A DNA stretch of 64,000 bases from Blastomonas sp. (GTDB lineage Bacteria > Pseudomonadota > Alphaproteobacteria > Sphingomonadales > Sphingomonadaceae). Made by a program: the position numbers and the translations under genes. The notes beneath the pieces were generated by a model that was not told the DNA's origin, made no database searches, and saw only the letters and a list, made by a program, of their open reading frames with translations. This document shows, in pieces, positions 51,773 to 61,339 of the stretch. Where the stretch lies: contig NZ_JAUCZC010000003.1 in assembly GCF_030373265.1 (NCBI RefSeq), positions 124,001 through 188,000 on the forward strand, read 5' to 3'. The first letter of the stretch is position 1. Each line of letters begins with the position of its first letter.

Positions 51773-54289
51773 ATGCGCCTTTCCAGTCTGTTCGCCGCAG
51801 CATCGGCCACCGTTCTCGCCGGTGCGCTCGCCACGCCGGCGATCGCCCAGTCCACCGATCAGGCCGGTGCGACCGACGACACCACGATCATCGTTACCGC
51901 GCGCCGGCAGAATGAAAGCCTTGCCGATGTCCCGGCATCGATCACGGTGTTCACCGCCGATTCGATCCAGAAGACCGGGGTCGAGACTGCCGACCAGTTC
52001 GTCCAGCTCACCCCCGGTGTCACCATCGTCACCGGCACCGCCGAAGCAGGCGACACCCAGATCAACATCCGCGGCATCAACGGCGCACGCGATGCCGAAA
52101 GCTCGGTGGCGCTGGTCGTCGATGGCATCTTGAAGACCAACACCGCGCAGCTCAACCAGAACCAGGGCACGCTGCGCCAGATCGAAATCCTCAAGGGCCC
52201 GCAGGGCGCGCTGTATGGCCGCAACGCGGCGGCAGGTGCGATCGTCATCCAGACGCTGAAGCCCGGCGACACGCTGGAAGCCGGCATCGAATTGAGCGCC
52301 GCCGAGCAGCAGACCTATCGCGGCAATGCCTTTATCTCGATGCCCCTGGGCGAGAACGCAGGCTTCGTGCTGTCTGGCTCCTATCTCAAGACCGACGGCT
52401 TCTATCGCAACATCTTCCTCAACAACTCCAAGACGATCGACGATCAGGAAGTGTGGTCGGTCGACGGGCGCTTCGTCGCGCAACTGGGCGACCGCACCGA
52501 GATCGATGCCAAGGCGCGCTATTCGGACCTGACCGGTGCATCGATCGCGTTCAATGCCGCCTTCCATCTGCCCAATTTTGCAGGCGCCAACCCTGCGTTC
52601 TTCGAGGACGTCAATCGCCATCCGTTCAGCTTCTACAACAACATCCGCCCGACCAACGACCAGACGACATTCGATGCGTCGATCAAGCTCGAGCACGAGT
52701 TCGACTTCGCCAAGCTGACCCTGTGGGGCCTGTACAGCAACGTCGACCAGTCGCTGACCGCCGACGGCACCTCGGCGGACTTTGCCCGCTTCACCTTCCC
52801 CGGTGCGACCCCGGCATCGGTGGCCGCATCGAACGCGTGCTTTGCCAGCACCGCCGCGCTTACCGGCTTCCCGGTCAACCAGCCCGGCTTCATCGGCGCG
52901 ACTCCGGTGCCGTTCATCTTCGCGCCCGCGACCGGTTCCACCTTCGGTCCGTACAGCCCGACGACCTGCGACGGCACGCAGTACCAGATTCGCGAACAGG
53001 AAGACTTCAGCGGCGAGATCCGCCTGTCATCGAACGGCGATGGTCCGTTCAACTGGCAATTCGGCGCCTATTATCTCAACATCAGCCGCGATGTCGGGGT
53101 GAGCCTGGGCGCCGACCTGGGCCAGGGGATCATCCGCGAGCTCTATAATGCGCCGAACACCAGCAACCCGACCACCCAGCTGTATTTCGACCGGTTCAGC
53201 ACCGACGTCTATGCCGCCTTCGGCTCGGCGGACTATAACTGGAACGATGTCGTCAACATCGGTCTGGCGCTGCGCTACGACATCGAGGACCGCAGCGTGT
53301 CCAACCGCGTGCCTCTGGTCGCCGATCCGTTTACCGGCGGGCCGATCAATCCCGGCCAGGTCGGCGGCGCGATCCCCGACAAGTCGGAAAGCTACAAGCA
53401 GCTCCAGCCCAAGCTGACCTTCCGCTGGGCGATGGCGGACAACGTCAACCTCTATGCCAACTGGGGAATCGGCTTCAAGGCGGGCGGTTTCAACAACTCG
53501 GGCTCAGCGGCGATCGTCGATCAGTCGTTCAATCAGTTTATCGGTTCGCAGGTCGCGATCACCGACAATTATCGCAAGGAAAAGTCGAGCGCCTTCGAAG
53601 GCGGGATCAAGGGATCGATCCTCGACGGCAAGGTCACCTTCGATCTCGCCGGCTATTACACCGATGTCGATGACATGCAGTTCTTCGAGTTCTTCGTCGG
53701 CGGCTTCGGGCTGCTGCGCGTGGTGTCGAACATCGACGAGGTGCAGATCTATGGTGCCGAGCTCAACCTGAACGCGGAGGTCACCCCCGGCTGGACGATC
53801 TTCGGTGCACTCAACGTCACCGAAAGCGAGATCAAGGCCAACGCCTCGCGGCCGCAGACGGTGGGCAACAAGTCACCCTCGACCGCCGATTACACGATCA
53901 ATCTGGGCACCCAGATCGTAGCCCCCATCGCCAAGAGCTTCGATCTGGTGGCGCGTGCCGATTATCGCATCACCGGTCCGACCTGGTTCCACACGCTGCA
54001 GGAAGACAGCGTTCCGACCATCTTCAGCGGCCTGCTGCCGGGCTCGGCACTGGCACTCCCCGCCTTTGTCGGCGACGCCGATTATTCGGTCACCCGGCGC
54101 GAGGCGTTCGGCGTGCTCGATGTCCGCGCCGGGCTCGAGGGCGAAAACTGGCGGGTGACGATGTTCGCCGACAACGTGCTCAACCGGCGCTACCTCAACG
54201 AGGTGATCACCGCGGCGGAGTTCGGCGGATCGTTCATCTCGCCCGGCGGTCTGCGCCGTCTGGGTGTCGAGGTCGGCTACAAGTTCTGA
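51773..54289 (+). CDS. TonB-dependent outer-membrane receptor
   Basis: An 838-residue receptor. The signal peptide (MRLSSLFAAASATVLAGALATPAIAQ) is followed by a TonB-box-like DTTIIVTARR, the plug domain (DVPASITVFTADSIQKTGVETADQFVQLTPGV; IEILKGPQGALYGRNAAAGAIVIQT) and a 22-strand barrel ending in Phe (RLGVEVGYKF). AGGGAG precedes ATG 51773. It follows the SnoaL pair directly and probably imports the substrate or a related compound for this pathway. Its sphingomonad type handles many organic molecules besides iron complexes. Confidence 0.93.
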   Translation: MRLSSLFAAASATVLAGALATPAIAQSTDQAGATDDTTIIVTARRQNESLADVPASITVFTADSIQKTGVETADQFVQLTPGVTIVTGTAEAGDTQINIRGINGARDAESSVALVVDGILKTNTAQLNQNQGTLRQIEILKGPQGALYGRNAAAGAIVIQTLKPGDTLEAGIELSAAEQQTYRGNAFISMPLGENAGFVLSGSYLKTDGFYRNIFLNNSKTIDDQEVWSVDGRFVAQLGDRTEIDAKARYSDLTGASIAFNAAFHLPNFAGANPAFFEDVNRHPFSFYNNIRPTNDQTTFDASIKLEHEFDFAKLTLWGLYSNVDQSLTADGTSADFARFTFPGATPASVAASNACFASTAALTGFPVNQPGFIGATPVPFIFAPATGSTFGPYSPTTCDGTQYQIREQEDFSGEIRLSSNGDGPFNWQFGAYYLNISRDVGVSLGADLGQGIIRELYNAPNTSNPTTQLYFDRFSTDVYAAFGSADYNWNDVVNIGLALRYDIEDRSVSNRVPLVADPFTGGPINPGQVGGAIPDKSESYKQLQPKLTFRWAMADNVNLYANWGIGFKAGGFNNSGSAAIVDQSFNQFIGSQVAITDNYRKEKSSAFEGGIKGSILDGKVTFDLAGYYTDVDDMQFFEFFVGGFGLLRVVSNIDEVQIYGAELNLNAEVTPGWTIFGALNVTESEIKANASRPQTVGNKSPSTADYTINLGTQIVAPIAKSFDLVARADYRITGPTWFHTLQEDSVPTIFSGLLPGSALALPAFVGDADYSVTRREAFGVLDVRAGLEGENWRVTMFADNVLNRRYLNEVITAAEFGGSFISPGGLRRLGVEVGYKF

Positions 54290-54302
54290 AGTTACGCTCC
54301 TG

Positions 54303-54338
54303 CCACCGTCATCCGCGCGTGCGCGCGGGTGGCGGTGG
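54303..54338. terminator. Hairpin after the TonB receptor gene
   Basis: CCACCG...CCGCGCG-TGC-GCGCGG...CGGTGG forms a GC-rich stem shared by the convergent DUF423 gene. There is no long T-run. Confidence 0.5.
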
Positions 54339-54361
54339 CTTTCCCGTTCAGCCCCCAATCC

Positions 54362-54691
54362 TCAGCCCTTGGCGTAGATCCACGCGGCCCACAGCCAGCC
54401 CGCGATCAGCAATGTGCCACCGATCGGCGTGACCGCGCCCAGCCAGCGCGGCGCACCCAGCGCCATCAGATACAGCGTGACCGCAAAAATCGCGGAGCCG
54501 GCGAGCAGCGTCAGCGCGGGGCCGCGCGCGACCCCCATGATCGCCAGCGCGGCAACCGCATGCACCAGTTGATACAAGCCCCCGGTGCGCAGCCATTCGG
54601 CCTGCTGCTCGCCTGCCGCCGCATGCGCACCGAACGCACCCGCCGCCACCGCAATCGCCGCCGACACGGCCGCAAGAACCGCGATCATCAT
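54362..54691 (-). CDS. DUF423 membrane protein
   Basis: A 109-residue protein of the DUF423 family with about four membrane helices. It shows AAVSAAIAVAAGAFGAHA near the start, TGGLYQLVHAVAALA and the end TPIGGTLLIAGWLWAAWI. Function is unknown. Its ATG overlaps the stop of the upstream PLP enzyme (TAATG), so the two are translationally coupled. Confidence 0.9.
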   Translation of the reverse strand: MMIAVLAAVSAAIAVAAGAFGAHAAAGEQQAEWLRTGGLYQLVHAVAALAIMGVARGPALTLLAGSAIFAVTLYLMALGAPRWLGAVTPIGGTLLIAGWLWAAWIYAKG

Positions 54692-55773
54692 TACAGAATT
54701 CCCTTGTCGCTGTGACCCAGCATCCGCGCAATATGCTGCGCCGAGGCTTGCCAGTCGATGCCGCAGCCTTCCAGCCACGCATCGTCGTAATAGGTGCAGC
54801 CGTAGCGGTCGCCGCCATCGCAGAGCAAGGTGACGATGCTGCCGGTTTCGCCTGCTGCTGCCATCTCCGCGATCAGCGTGGCGCAGGCCCACAAATTGGT
54901 GCCGGTCGATCCGCCGACCCGCCGCCCCAGCCGGTCGGAGAGCGCGCGCATCGCACCGATGCTGGCACCGTCCTCCACCGCGATCATCCGGTCGATCACT
55001 CCGGGGACGAAGCTGGGCTCGACCCGCGGGCGACCGATCCCCTCGATCTTGCTCGCACAGCCCTCGGGCAGCACGGTCGCCGAGCGGTCGTGAAAATGCC
55101 GGTGGAACACCGAATGCTCGGGGTCGGCGACGCACAGCCGGGTCGCATACCGCTGGTAACGCAGATAGCGGCCGATGGTCGCTGAGGTGCCACCGGTGCC
55201 CGCGCCGCAGACGATCCAGTCGGGCACGCTGTGCTCCTCCTGCATCATCTGCGCGAAGATGCTCTCGGCGATGTTGTTGTTGCCGCGCCAATCGGTCGCG
55301 CGTTCGGCAAAAGTGAACTGGTCGAGATAATGCCCGCCGGTTTCGTCAGCCAGCCGGTGCGCGACGTCGTAGACGCTGCGCGGGTCGTCGACCATGTGGA
55401 TCTCGCCGCCCTGGAAGCGGATCGCATCGAGCTTGGGCGCAGCCGTGGTCGCAGGCACCACCGCGATGAAGCGCAGCCCCAGCATCCGCGCGAAATACGC
55501 CTCGCTGACCGCGGTCGAGCCCGACGACGCCTCGATGACGCAGCTGTCTGGGCCGATCCATTCGTTGCACAGCGCATAGAGGAAAAGCGAACGCGCCAGC
55601 CGGTGCTTGAGGCTGCCGGTGGGGTGCGAGCTTTCATCCTTGAGATACAGCGTGATGCCGGGAAACCGCGGCAGATCGAGCCGGATCAGGTGCGTGTCGG
55701 CCGAGCGGTTGTAGTCCGCTTCGATCCGCCGCACCGCCTCGTCGAGCCAGCCGCGCGGGCACAGATCGCTCAT
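54691..55773 (-). CDS. PLP-dependent cysteine synthase-family enzyme
   Basis: A 360-residue fold-type II PLP enzyme. It has [23 protein letters not shown] with the Schiff-base Lys, the substrate loop [20 protein letters not shown], the phosphate loop [14 protein letters not shown] and [11 protein letters not shown] near the C-terminus. Members include cysteine synthase, cystathionine beta-synthase and cysteine desulfhydrase-like proteins, so the exact reaction is open. I use ATG 55773; residues before it in the track are antisense to the M3 peptidase. It overlaps that gene as ATGA. Confidence 0.88.
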   Translation of the reverse strand: MSDLCPRGWLDEAVRRIEADYNRSADTHLIRLDLPRFPGITLYLKDESSHPTGSLKHRLARSLFLYALCNEWIGPDSCVIEASSGSTAVSEAYFARMLGLRFIAVVPATTAAPKLDAIRFQGGEIHMVDDPRSVYDVAHRLADETGGHYLDQFTFAERATDWRGNNNIAESIFAQMMQEEHSVPDWIVCGAGTGGTSATIGRYLRYQRYATRLCVADPEHSVFHRHFHDRSATVLPEGCASKIEGIGRPRVEPSFVPGVIDRMIAVEDGASIGAMRALSDRLGRRVGGSTGTNLWACATLIAEMAAAGETGSIVTLLCDGGDRYGCTYYDDAWLEGCGIDWQASAQHIARMLGHSDKGIL

Positions 55774-57815
55774 GCAGCCGCGTCCTGCAGCCCGTGCCGG
55801 ATCAGCATCGCCTGCGGATCGGGATCGCGCCCGCGAAACGCCCGGAAGCTCTCGGCAGCCGGCCGGGTGGCACCGCGCGCCAGCACCTCGGCGCGGAAAC
55901 GGTCGCCCGTTGTGCGGTCGAGCAGACCGGCCTCGGCGAACGCCATGAACCCGTCGGCGGCGAGCAGTTCGGCCCACAGATAGCTGTAATAGCCCGCCGC
56001 ATAGCCGCCGGCGAAGATGTGGCTGAACGCGTGCGGGAAGCGGTGCCACTCGGGCGGGCGCATCACCGAAACCTCGTCGCGCACCGCCTCGATCACCTCG
56101 ACCGGATCGTTGCCCATCGTGCCCAGGTGCAGCAGCATGTCGAACAGCGCGAACTCGATCTGGCGGATCAGGAACAGACCCGCCTGGAAGTGCCGGGCCT
56201 TGAGCAGCCGGTCGAACAGGTCTTCAGGCAAAGGCTCGCCAGTGCGGTGGTGGCCCGACATCGCGGTCAGCACGCTGCGGTCCCAGGCAAAGTCTTCCAT
56301 CAGCTGGCTGGGCAGTTCGACCGCATCCCATTCGAACCCGCTGACACCCGCGATGCTCGGCCGATCGACCTGGGTGAGCAGCAGGTGCAGGCAATGGCCG
56401 GTCTCGTGCAGCAGCGTACCGACATCATTGTGGCTGAGCAGCGACGGGGTGTCGGCGCCTGCCGGCGAGAAATTGCACACCATATAGGCGACCGGCACTT
56501 GGCTGAAATCGCCATCGCTGCGCCTTGGCCGCGCCTCGCCCATCCACGCGCCGCCCCGCTTGCCGGTGCGCGCGAACAGATCGAGATACAGGCCCGCGAC
56601 CGTGCTGCCGCTTTCATCGACCACATCGAAGAAGCGCGCATCGGCGTGATAGAGCGAGACATCGGTGTTTTCGACCAACTGGATGCCGAAGAGCTTGGCG
56701 AGCAGATCCTGCCAGCCCGCCATCACGCGATCGACCGGGAAATAGCTGCGCACCTCGGCCTCGTCGACCGCATAGACCGCCTGGCGCAATTTGTTCGACG
56801 CAAAGCCGACATCCCACGGCTGCAGATCGGTGATCCCAAGCCTTTCGGCGGCAAAGGCGCGCAATTCATCCAGATCGCGCTGCGCCGCTGGGCGCGCGCG
56901 GCCCGCCAGATCGCGCAGGAAGGTCAGCACCGCGCCACCATCCGATGCCATCTTGGTGGCGAGCGACCAATCGACCGGATCGGCAAAGCCAAGCAGGTCG
57001 GCCGCCTCGCGCCGCAGCTCGAGGATGTGCGCCATCCGCTCGGAATTGTCGAACGCACCTGCATTGGGCCCCTGATCCGACGCGCGCGTGCCGAAGGCGC
57101 GGTAGACGCGGGCGCGCAGGTCGCGGTTCTCGGCGAAGGTCAGGATCGCATTGACGCTGGGCATCTGCAGCGTCACCCGCCAGCCGGTCTCGCTTTTGGC
57201 AGCAGCCGCGGCGGCGAACATCGCCTTGTCATTATCGGATACGCCAGCCAGATCGGCCTCGTCGGTGATCAATTCGCCCCAGGCATCGGTCGCATCGAGC
57301 ACCGCGCTGCCAAAGGCGTTGGACAGCGACGACAGCTCGACTGAGATGTCCTCGAACCGCTGCCGTGCCTCGGCCTCGAGCGCGACGCCCGCCAGCCGGA
57401 AGTCGCGCAGCGCATGGTCCACCGCCACCCGGTCGGCCTGAGGCAGATCGGCAAAATCGGGGGTCTGCGACAGCGCGGTGAACACCTCGAACAGCTCGCG
57501 GTTCTGCGCGACCTTGATCGAGTTGGTCACCAGCCGCTGTTCGCCTTGCTGATAGGCCGCGCGCAGTTCGGGCGAATCAGCCACCGCGTGGAGGTGCGAG
57601 ACCGCCGCCCAGATCGCGCCCAGATCGGCTTCGACGCGCTCGAACGGCAGCCAGGTTTCGGCAAAGCCGGTGGGCCGCGTGGTGGTCAATGTTTCGACCA
57701 CGGCGGCATGCCGGGCGAGCGCCGCATCCAGCGCCGGCGCGATGTGGTCGGCGGTGATTTCGGCAAAGCGCGGCAGCGCGCGCGTATCGGAAAGGGGGTT
57801 GTGTGTGTCGGTCAT
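55770..57815 (-). CDS. M3-family oligopeptidase / peptidyl-dipeptidase
   Basis: A 681-residue cytosolic metallopeptidase. It starts [26 protein letters not shown], as oligopeptidase A (PrlC) and Dcp do, and carries the zinc motif HETGH in [13 protein letters not shown]. The usual downstream Glu region ([19 protein letters not shown]) is present. It degrades short peptides, including cleaved signal peptides in E. coli OpdA. I start at ATG 57815; the stop overlaps the PLP enzyme. It is 52 bases from the TPR gene. Confidence 0.9.
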   Translation of the reverse strand: MTDTHNPLSDTRALPRFAEITADHIAPALDAALARHAAVVETLTTTRPTGFAETWLPFERVEADLGAIWAAVSHLHAVADSPELRAAYQQGEQRLVTNSIKVAQNRELFEVFTALSQTPDFADLPQADRVAVDHALRDFRLAGVALEAEARQRFEDISVELSSLSNAFGSAVLDATDAWGELITDEADLAGVSDNDKAMFAAAAAAKSETGWRVTLQMPSVNAILTFAENRDLRARVYRAFGTRASDQGPNAGAFDNSERMAHILELRREAADLLGFADPVDWSLATKMASDGGAVLTFLRDLAGRARPAAQRDLDELRAFAAERLGITDLQPWDVGFASNKLRQAVYAVDEAEVRSYFPVDRVMAGWQDLLAKLFGIQLVENTDVSLYHADARFFDVVDESGSTVAGLYLDLFARTGKRGGAWMGEARPRRSDGDFSQVPVAYMVCNFSPAGADTPSLLSHNDVGTLLHETGHCLHLLLTQVDRPSIAGVSGFEWDAVELPSQLMEDFAWDRSVLTAMSGHHRTGEPLPEDLFDRLLKARHFQAGLFLIRQIEFALFDMLLHLGTMGNDPVEVIEAVRDEVSVMRPPEWHRFPHAFSHIFAGGYAAGYYSYLWAELLAADGFMAFAEAGLLDRTTGDRFRAEVLARGATRPAAESFRAFRGRDPDPQAMLIRHGLQDAAA

Positions 57816-57867
57816 GCCCTTCCCATAGCCCAAATCGGTGGGGGGTCAGGCAAAAAATTGGCGTGGA

Positions 57868-59943
57868 TCAGCTGTCCTGAAGCTCGCGCAGCATCGCGGC
57901 GGCGGCCCCTCGCTCGGGAAACGCCCCCAGCGCCAGCGACGCCCTGAGCGCTCCCACCGCCTGCGCCGTCTTGCCCGCCTCGGCATAGGCCTGCGCCAGA
58001 TGATAGCGCAGCCAGGGGTTGCGCGGGTTTTTGGCCTGGGCCTTTTCCAGCATTTCGACCGCGACCACCGCACGGTCGCCCTCGGCGGTCAGCGTCAGAC
58101 CGCGCATATGGGTGGCAAGCGTGCTGGCGGGCTGCACCCGATACGCCAGCCGCGCATCGTGCGCTGCGGCTGCAGCGTTACCGTTGCGCAGCCGCGCCAG
58201 CGCCAGATCGGCCAGCAGCAGCGGCTGGTTGTTGCCCAGCCTTGCATGAAGCGCGCCCAACGTCAGGATCGCGCCCGGCCAGTTGCTGCGATCGATATAC
58301 GCATTGGCGAGCAATCTGAGCCCACCGGTGTTGGCAGGGCTGTAGCCCACAAAGCGCACCAGCAGCGCGTCGGCCTCGTCGGCGCTCCCGGCCTCGCGCA
58401 GCGCCAGCGACAGGCGGCGGACCACCGGCTCGGACAGCCGGATCTCCGCGGCACGACGGTAGAACGGAAGCGCCGCGGCCGCATCGCCCCCAGCAAAGAG
58501 GACATCGCCCAGCAGGACCTGGGCATCGGGAACGCCGGGGTTGGCGTCGGCCAGCGGCTTGGCAAACTCGGCCGCCAACGCAAAATCGCCATTGGCCACC
58601 AGCATGCGGACATAGGGGATGACCGTACGTGCATCGCCCGGCGCGGTGCGCGCGGCATCGGCCAGCATCCACGGCTCGTCCGCTTCAGCGAGACGCACCA
58701 TCGGCGCGGTGTCGGGCTCGGCGGCGCGCGCGAGATAGTCGGTCGCCTGCGCGCCCTCGCCGATCGCCTCGAGCGAGCGCGCCACCAAAGTCAGCAGATA
58801 GGCGCTGGTGCCGCCCTGATCGGCGACCGGACGGAACTTGGAGAGCAGCATTTCATGCTCCCCCTCGGCATACAGCGCGCGCGCCAGCAGTTCGGCGGCG
58901 CGGCGGTTGTATGGCTGGGCATTGGCCAGCCTTTCGAACCGGTCGATCGCCTGGCGGTAATTGCCCAGCTGGAACTCGACCACGCCCTCGACCTGCATCA
59001 CCGAGGGCACCCGCTCGAGGGCACCACCGGTCTTCTGGATCAGGTTGCGCGCCAGGCCGTATTGGCCCGCGCGCGCCGCCAGCACCGCCTGAAGAAAATA
59101 TCCGCGCGGGTTGGCGGGCTGCAACGCCACGATCTGGCGCGCAGCGGCCAGCATATCGCGCATCCGGCCCATATCGCCCAAGGTGGCGGCATATTCGCCC
59201 AGCACGCTGACATCGTTGGGGTCGATGCTCAAGGCGCGTTCGAACCACGGCAGCGATGCGGCGAGCCCGTACTGGCTGCGGACCAGTTCGGCGCGAAGTT
59301 GCAGCGCACGCACGTTGCCGCTGTTGAGCTTCACCGCGTACTCTGCCGCCTCGACTCCGCCCGCCTGATCGCCCGATACGATGCGGATCCGCGCGATATC
59401 GGTCCACAGCATGCTGTCTTCAGGCGCAAATTGCAGCGCCCGGTCGAACGCAGCGCGCGCTGAATCGATGGCGCCCAGCGCGAGGTGCGCGCGGCCCTGC
59501 GTGCGCGCGGCATAGCCCGCATCGCGGGTCGGCACCGGGCCCTCGCCCAGCCATGACAGCGCCGCATCGGGCCGGCCCTGCAGCACCAGCGCCTCGGCCA
59601 TGGCAGCGCGCACCTGCGCCCGATCGGCGCCCAACTCCAGCGCGCGGGTGAGCTCGGCCTCGGCGCCGGCGGAATCGAACAACGCCAGAAAGACGCGCGC
59701 CTGTGCAATGCGCGCGTCGGGCAGGCGCGGCGCGGCCTTGATCGCGTTCATCAGCTCGATCCGCGCGGCACGGTAGTCTCCGCGTGCCCGGTAGTCCTCG
59801 GCGCGCGCCATCGCCTGGCGCGCCGCGCCCGTGTCTTCGGCCTGCAGCGGCATCGCCAGGCCGCCCAGCACCAAGGCGCTGGCGACCAGCGCCAGCGTCA
59901 CGCGCCGTACGAGCCCGGACCGAGGATCAGCTCTGGATGTCAT
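57868..59943 (-). CDS. Exported TPR-repeat protein of the PEP-CTERM/exosortase locus (PrsT-like)
   Basis: A 691-residue protein made almost wholly of tetratricopeptide-like repeats (ARAEDYRARGDYRAARIELMNAIKAAP; LRYHLAQAYAEAGKTAQAVGAL). An N-terminal signal (VTLALVASALVLGGLAMPLQAED) sends it across the inner membrane. It lacks a lipobox cysteine, unlike the PrsT lipoprotein, and is shorter. It sits just after prsR and prsK, with 17 bases of overlap to prsR, which links it to the exopolysaccharide locus. It probably scaffolds polymer export or anchoring. Confidence 0.78.
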   Translation of the reverse strand: MTSRADPRSGLVRRVTLALVASALVLGGLAMPLQAEDTGAARQAMARAEDYRARGDYRAARIELMNAIKAAPRLPDARIAQARVFLALFDSAGAEAELTRALELGADRAQVRAAMAEALVLQGRPDAALSWLGEGPVPTRDAGYAARTQGRAHLALGAIDSARAAFDRALQFAPEDSMLWTDIARIRIVSGDQAGGVEAAEYAVKLNSGNVRALQLRAELVRSQYGLAASLPWFERALSIDPNDVSVLGEYAATLGDMGRMRDMLAAARQIVALQPANPRGYFLQAVLAARAGQYGLARNLIQKTGGALERVPSVMQVEGVVEFQLGNYRQAIDRFERLANAQPYNRRAAELLARALYAEGEHEMLLSKFRPVADQGGTSAYLLTLVARSLEAIGEGAQATDYLARAAEPDTAPMVRLAEADEPWMLADAARTAPGDARTVIPYVRMLVANGDFALAAEFAKPLADANPGVPDAQVLLGDVLFAGGDAAAALPFYRRAAEIRLSEPVVRRLSLALREAGSADEADALLVRFVGYSPANTGGLRLLANAYIDRSNWPGAILTLGALHARLGNNQPLLLADLALARLRNGNAAAAAHDARLAYRVQPASTLATHMRGLTLTAEGDRAVVAVEMLEKAQAKNPRNPWLRYHLAQAYAEAGKTAQAVGALRASLALGAFPERGAAAAMLRELQDS

Positions 59944-61339
59944 ATTGCCTGAGCAGATCGTACAAGGTCGGCCGGCTGATGCCCAGCAGCTTGGCCGCGC
60001 CCGAGATGTTGCCCTCGGTCCGCGCCAGCGCATGGCGGATCGCCTTGCGGTCGGCGAGTTCGCGGGACGCCTTGAGGTTCAGGAACTCGGCCGTTTCCGG
60101 CTCGGCGCGTTCGAGATCCAGGTCCTCGGCGCGCACCAGCCGGGTTTCGGCCATGATCACCGCGCGCTTCACCCGGTTTTCGAGCTCGCGGACATTGCCC
60201 GGCCAGTGCCACGCGTCGAGCATCTTGAGCGCATCGGGTGCGAAGCCCCTGACCGCCGGGTTCATCTCGGCGGCGAATTTCCCCAGGAAATGCTTGGCGA
60301 GCAGCACCGCATCGCCCGGCCGTTCGGCAAGCGCGGGAATATTGACGACGATCTCGGCCAGCCGGTAAAACAGATCCTCGCGGAAGCGTTCCTCGGCGAT
60401 CATCTTTTCAAGGTTCTGATGCGTGGCGCAGACAACGCGCGTGTCGACCGCGATCGCGCTGCGCCCTCCGACCCGCTCGATCACGCGCTCCTGCAAAAAG
60501 CGCAGCAGCTTGACCTGCAACGGCAGCGGGATGTCACCCACCTCGTCGAGGAACAACGTGCCGCCCTCGGCCTGCTCGATCTTGCCGATGGTGGTCTTGA
60601 TCGCGCCGGTGAACGCGCCCTTTTCATGCCCGAACAGTTCGGATTCGAGCAGATTTTCGGGGATCGCCGCGCAGTTGATCGCTACGAACGCCTTGCCGCG
60701 CCGGTTGCTTTTGTCGTGCAGCCCGCGCGCGAACAGTTCCTTGCCGGTGCCGCTGGCGCCGAGCAGCATCACCGAGACGTTGGTGTTGGCGACGCGCTCG
60801 ATGGTGCGCGCGGCCTTGACCATCTGGGCATCGGCGGTGATCATCCCGCCCAGCACGGTATGGTCTTCGCCCGATTTCTGGTTGAGCCTTGCATTCTCGC
60901 GTTCGATCTGCTGGACATTGAGCGCGCGGCGCACGATCAATGCCAGGTCGTCGATCTCGACCGGCTTGCGATAGAAATCATACGCGCCCTGCGCGATCGC
61001 GTCGCGCGCGCTCTGGCGTTCGCCGTGGCCCGATGCGATGATCACCTTGGTATCGGGCTTGAGCCGCAGGATGTCGGCAAGCGTCGCAAAACCCTCGCTC
61101 ACGCCATCGGGATCCGGCGGCAGGCCAAGATCGAGCGTGACGACATCGGGCTCCTCATAGCGCAGCAGATCGATCGCACTGGCACGGTCGCTGGCGCACA
61201 GCACTTCGAAATCGTCGAACGCCCATTTGAGCTGGCGCTGCAGCCCGGCGTCATCCTCCACCACCAGCAGCCGCGGCAGCCTGGGCTGGCCCTTGCTGCC
61301 GTTCATGGCAGCATTGGGGGTCAGATCGTTCATCGTCAT
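59927..61339 (-). CDS. prsR: Sigma-54-dependent response regulator PrsR
   Basis: A 470-residue NtrC-type regulator. The receiver domain has Asp70 in [11 protein letters not shown] and Lys in YRKPVE. The AAA+ domain has Walker A GASGTGKE, the sigma-54 contact GAFTGA and Walker [12 protein letters not shown]. The C-terminal Fis-type HTH is [24 protein letters not shown]. It pairs with the PrsK kinase whose stop it overlaps (TAATG). In related systems PrsK/PrsR activate PEP-CTERM genes through sigma-54 promoters. Confidence 0.93.
   Translation of the reverse strand: MTMNDLTPNAAMNGSKGQPRLPRLLVVEDDAGLQRQLKWAFDDFEVLCASDRASAIDLLRYEEPDVVTLDLGLPPDPDGVSEGFATLADILRLKPDTKVIIASGHGERQSARDAIAQGAYDFYRKPVEIDDLALIVRRALNVQQIERENARLNQKSGEDHTVLGGMITADAQMVKAARTIERVANTNVSVMLLGASGTGKELFARGLHDKSNRRGKAFVAINCAAIPENLLESELFGHEKGAFTGAIKTTIGKIEQAEGGTLFLDEVGDIPLPLQVKLLRFLQERVIERVGGRSAIAVDTRVVCATHQNLEKMIAEERFREDLFYRLAEIVVNIPALAERPGDAVLLAKHFLGKFAAEMNPAVRGFAPDALKMLDAWHWPGNVRELENRVKRAVIMAETRLVRAEDLDLERAEPETAEFLNLKASRELADRKAIRHALARTEGNISGAAKLLGISRPTLYDLLRQYDIQS

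Noticed and set aside
57838-59463. Plus-strand ORF of 541 residues
   Set aside because: Antisense to the TPR protein gene.
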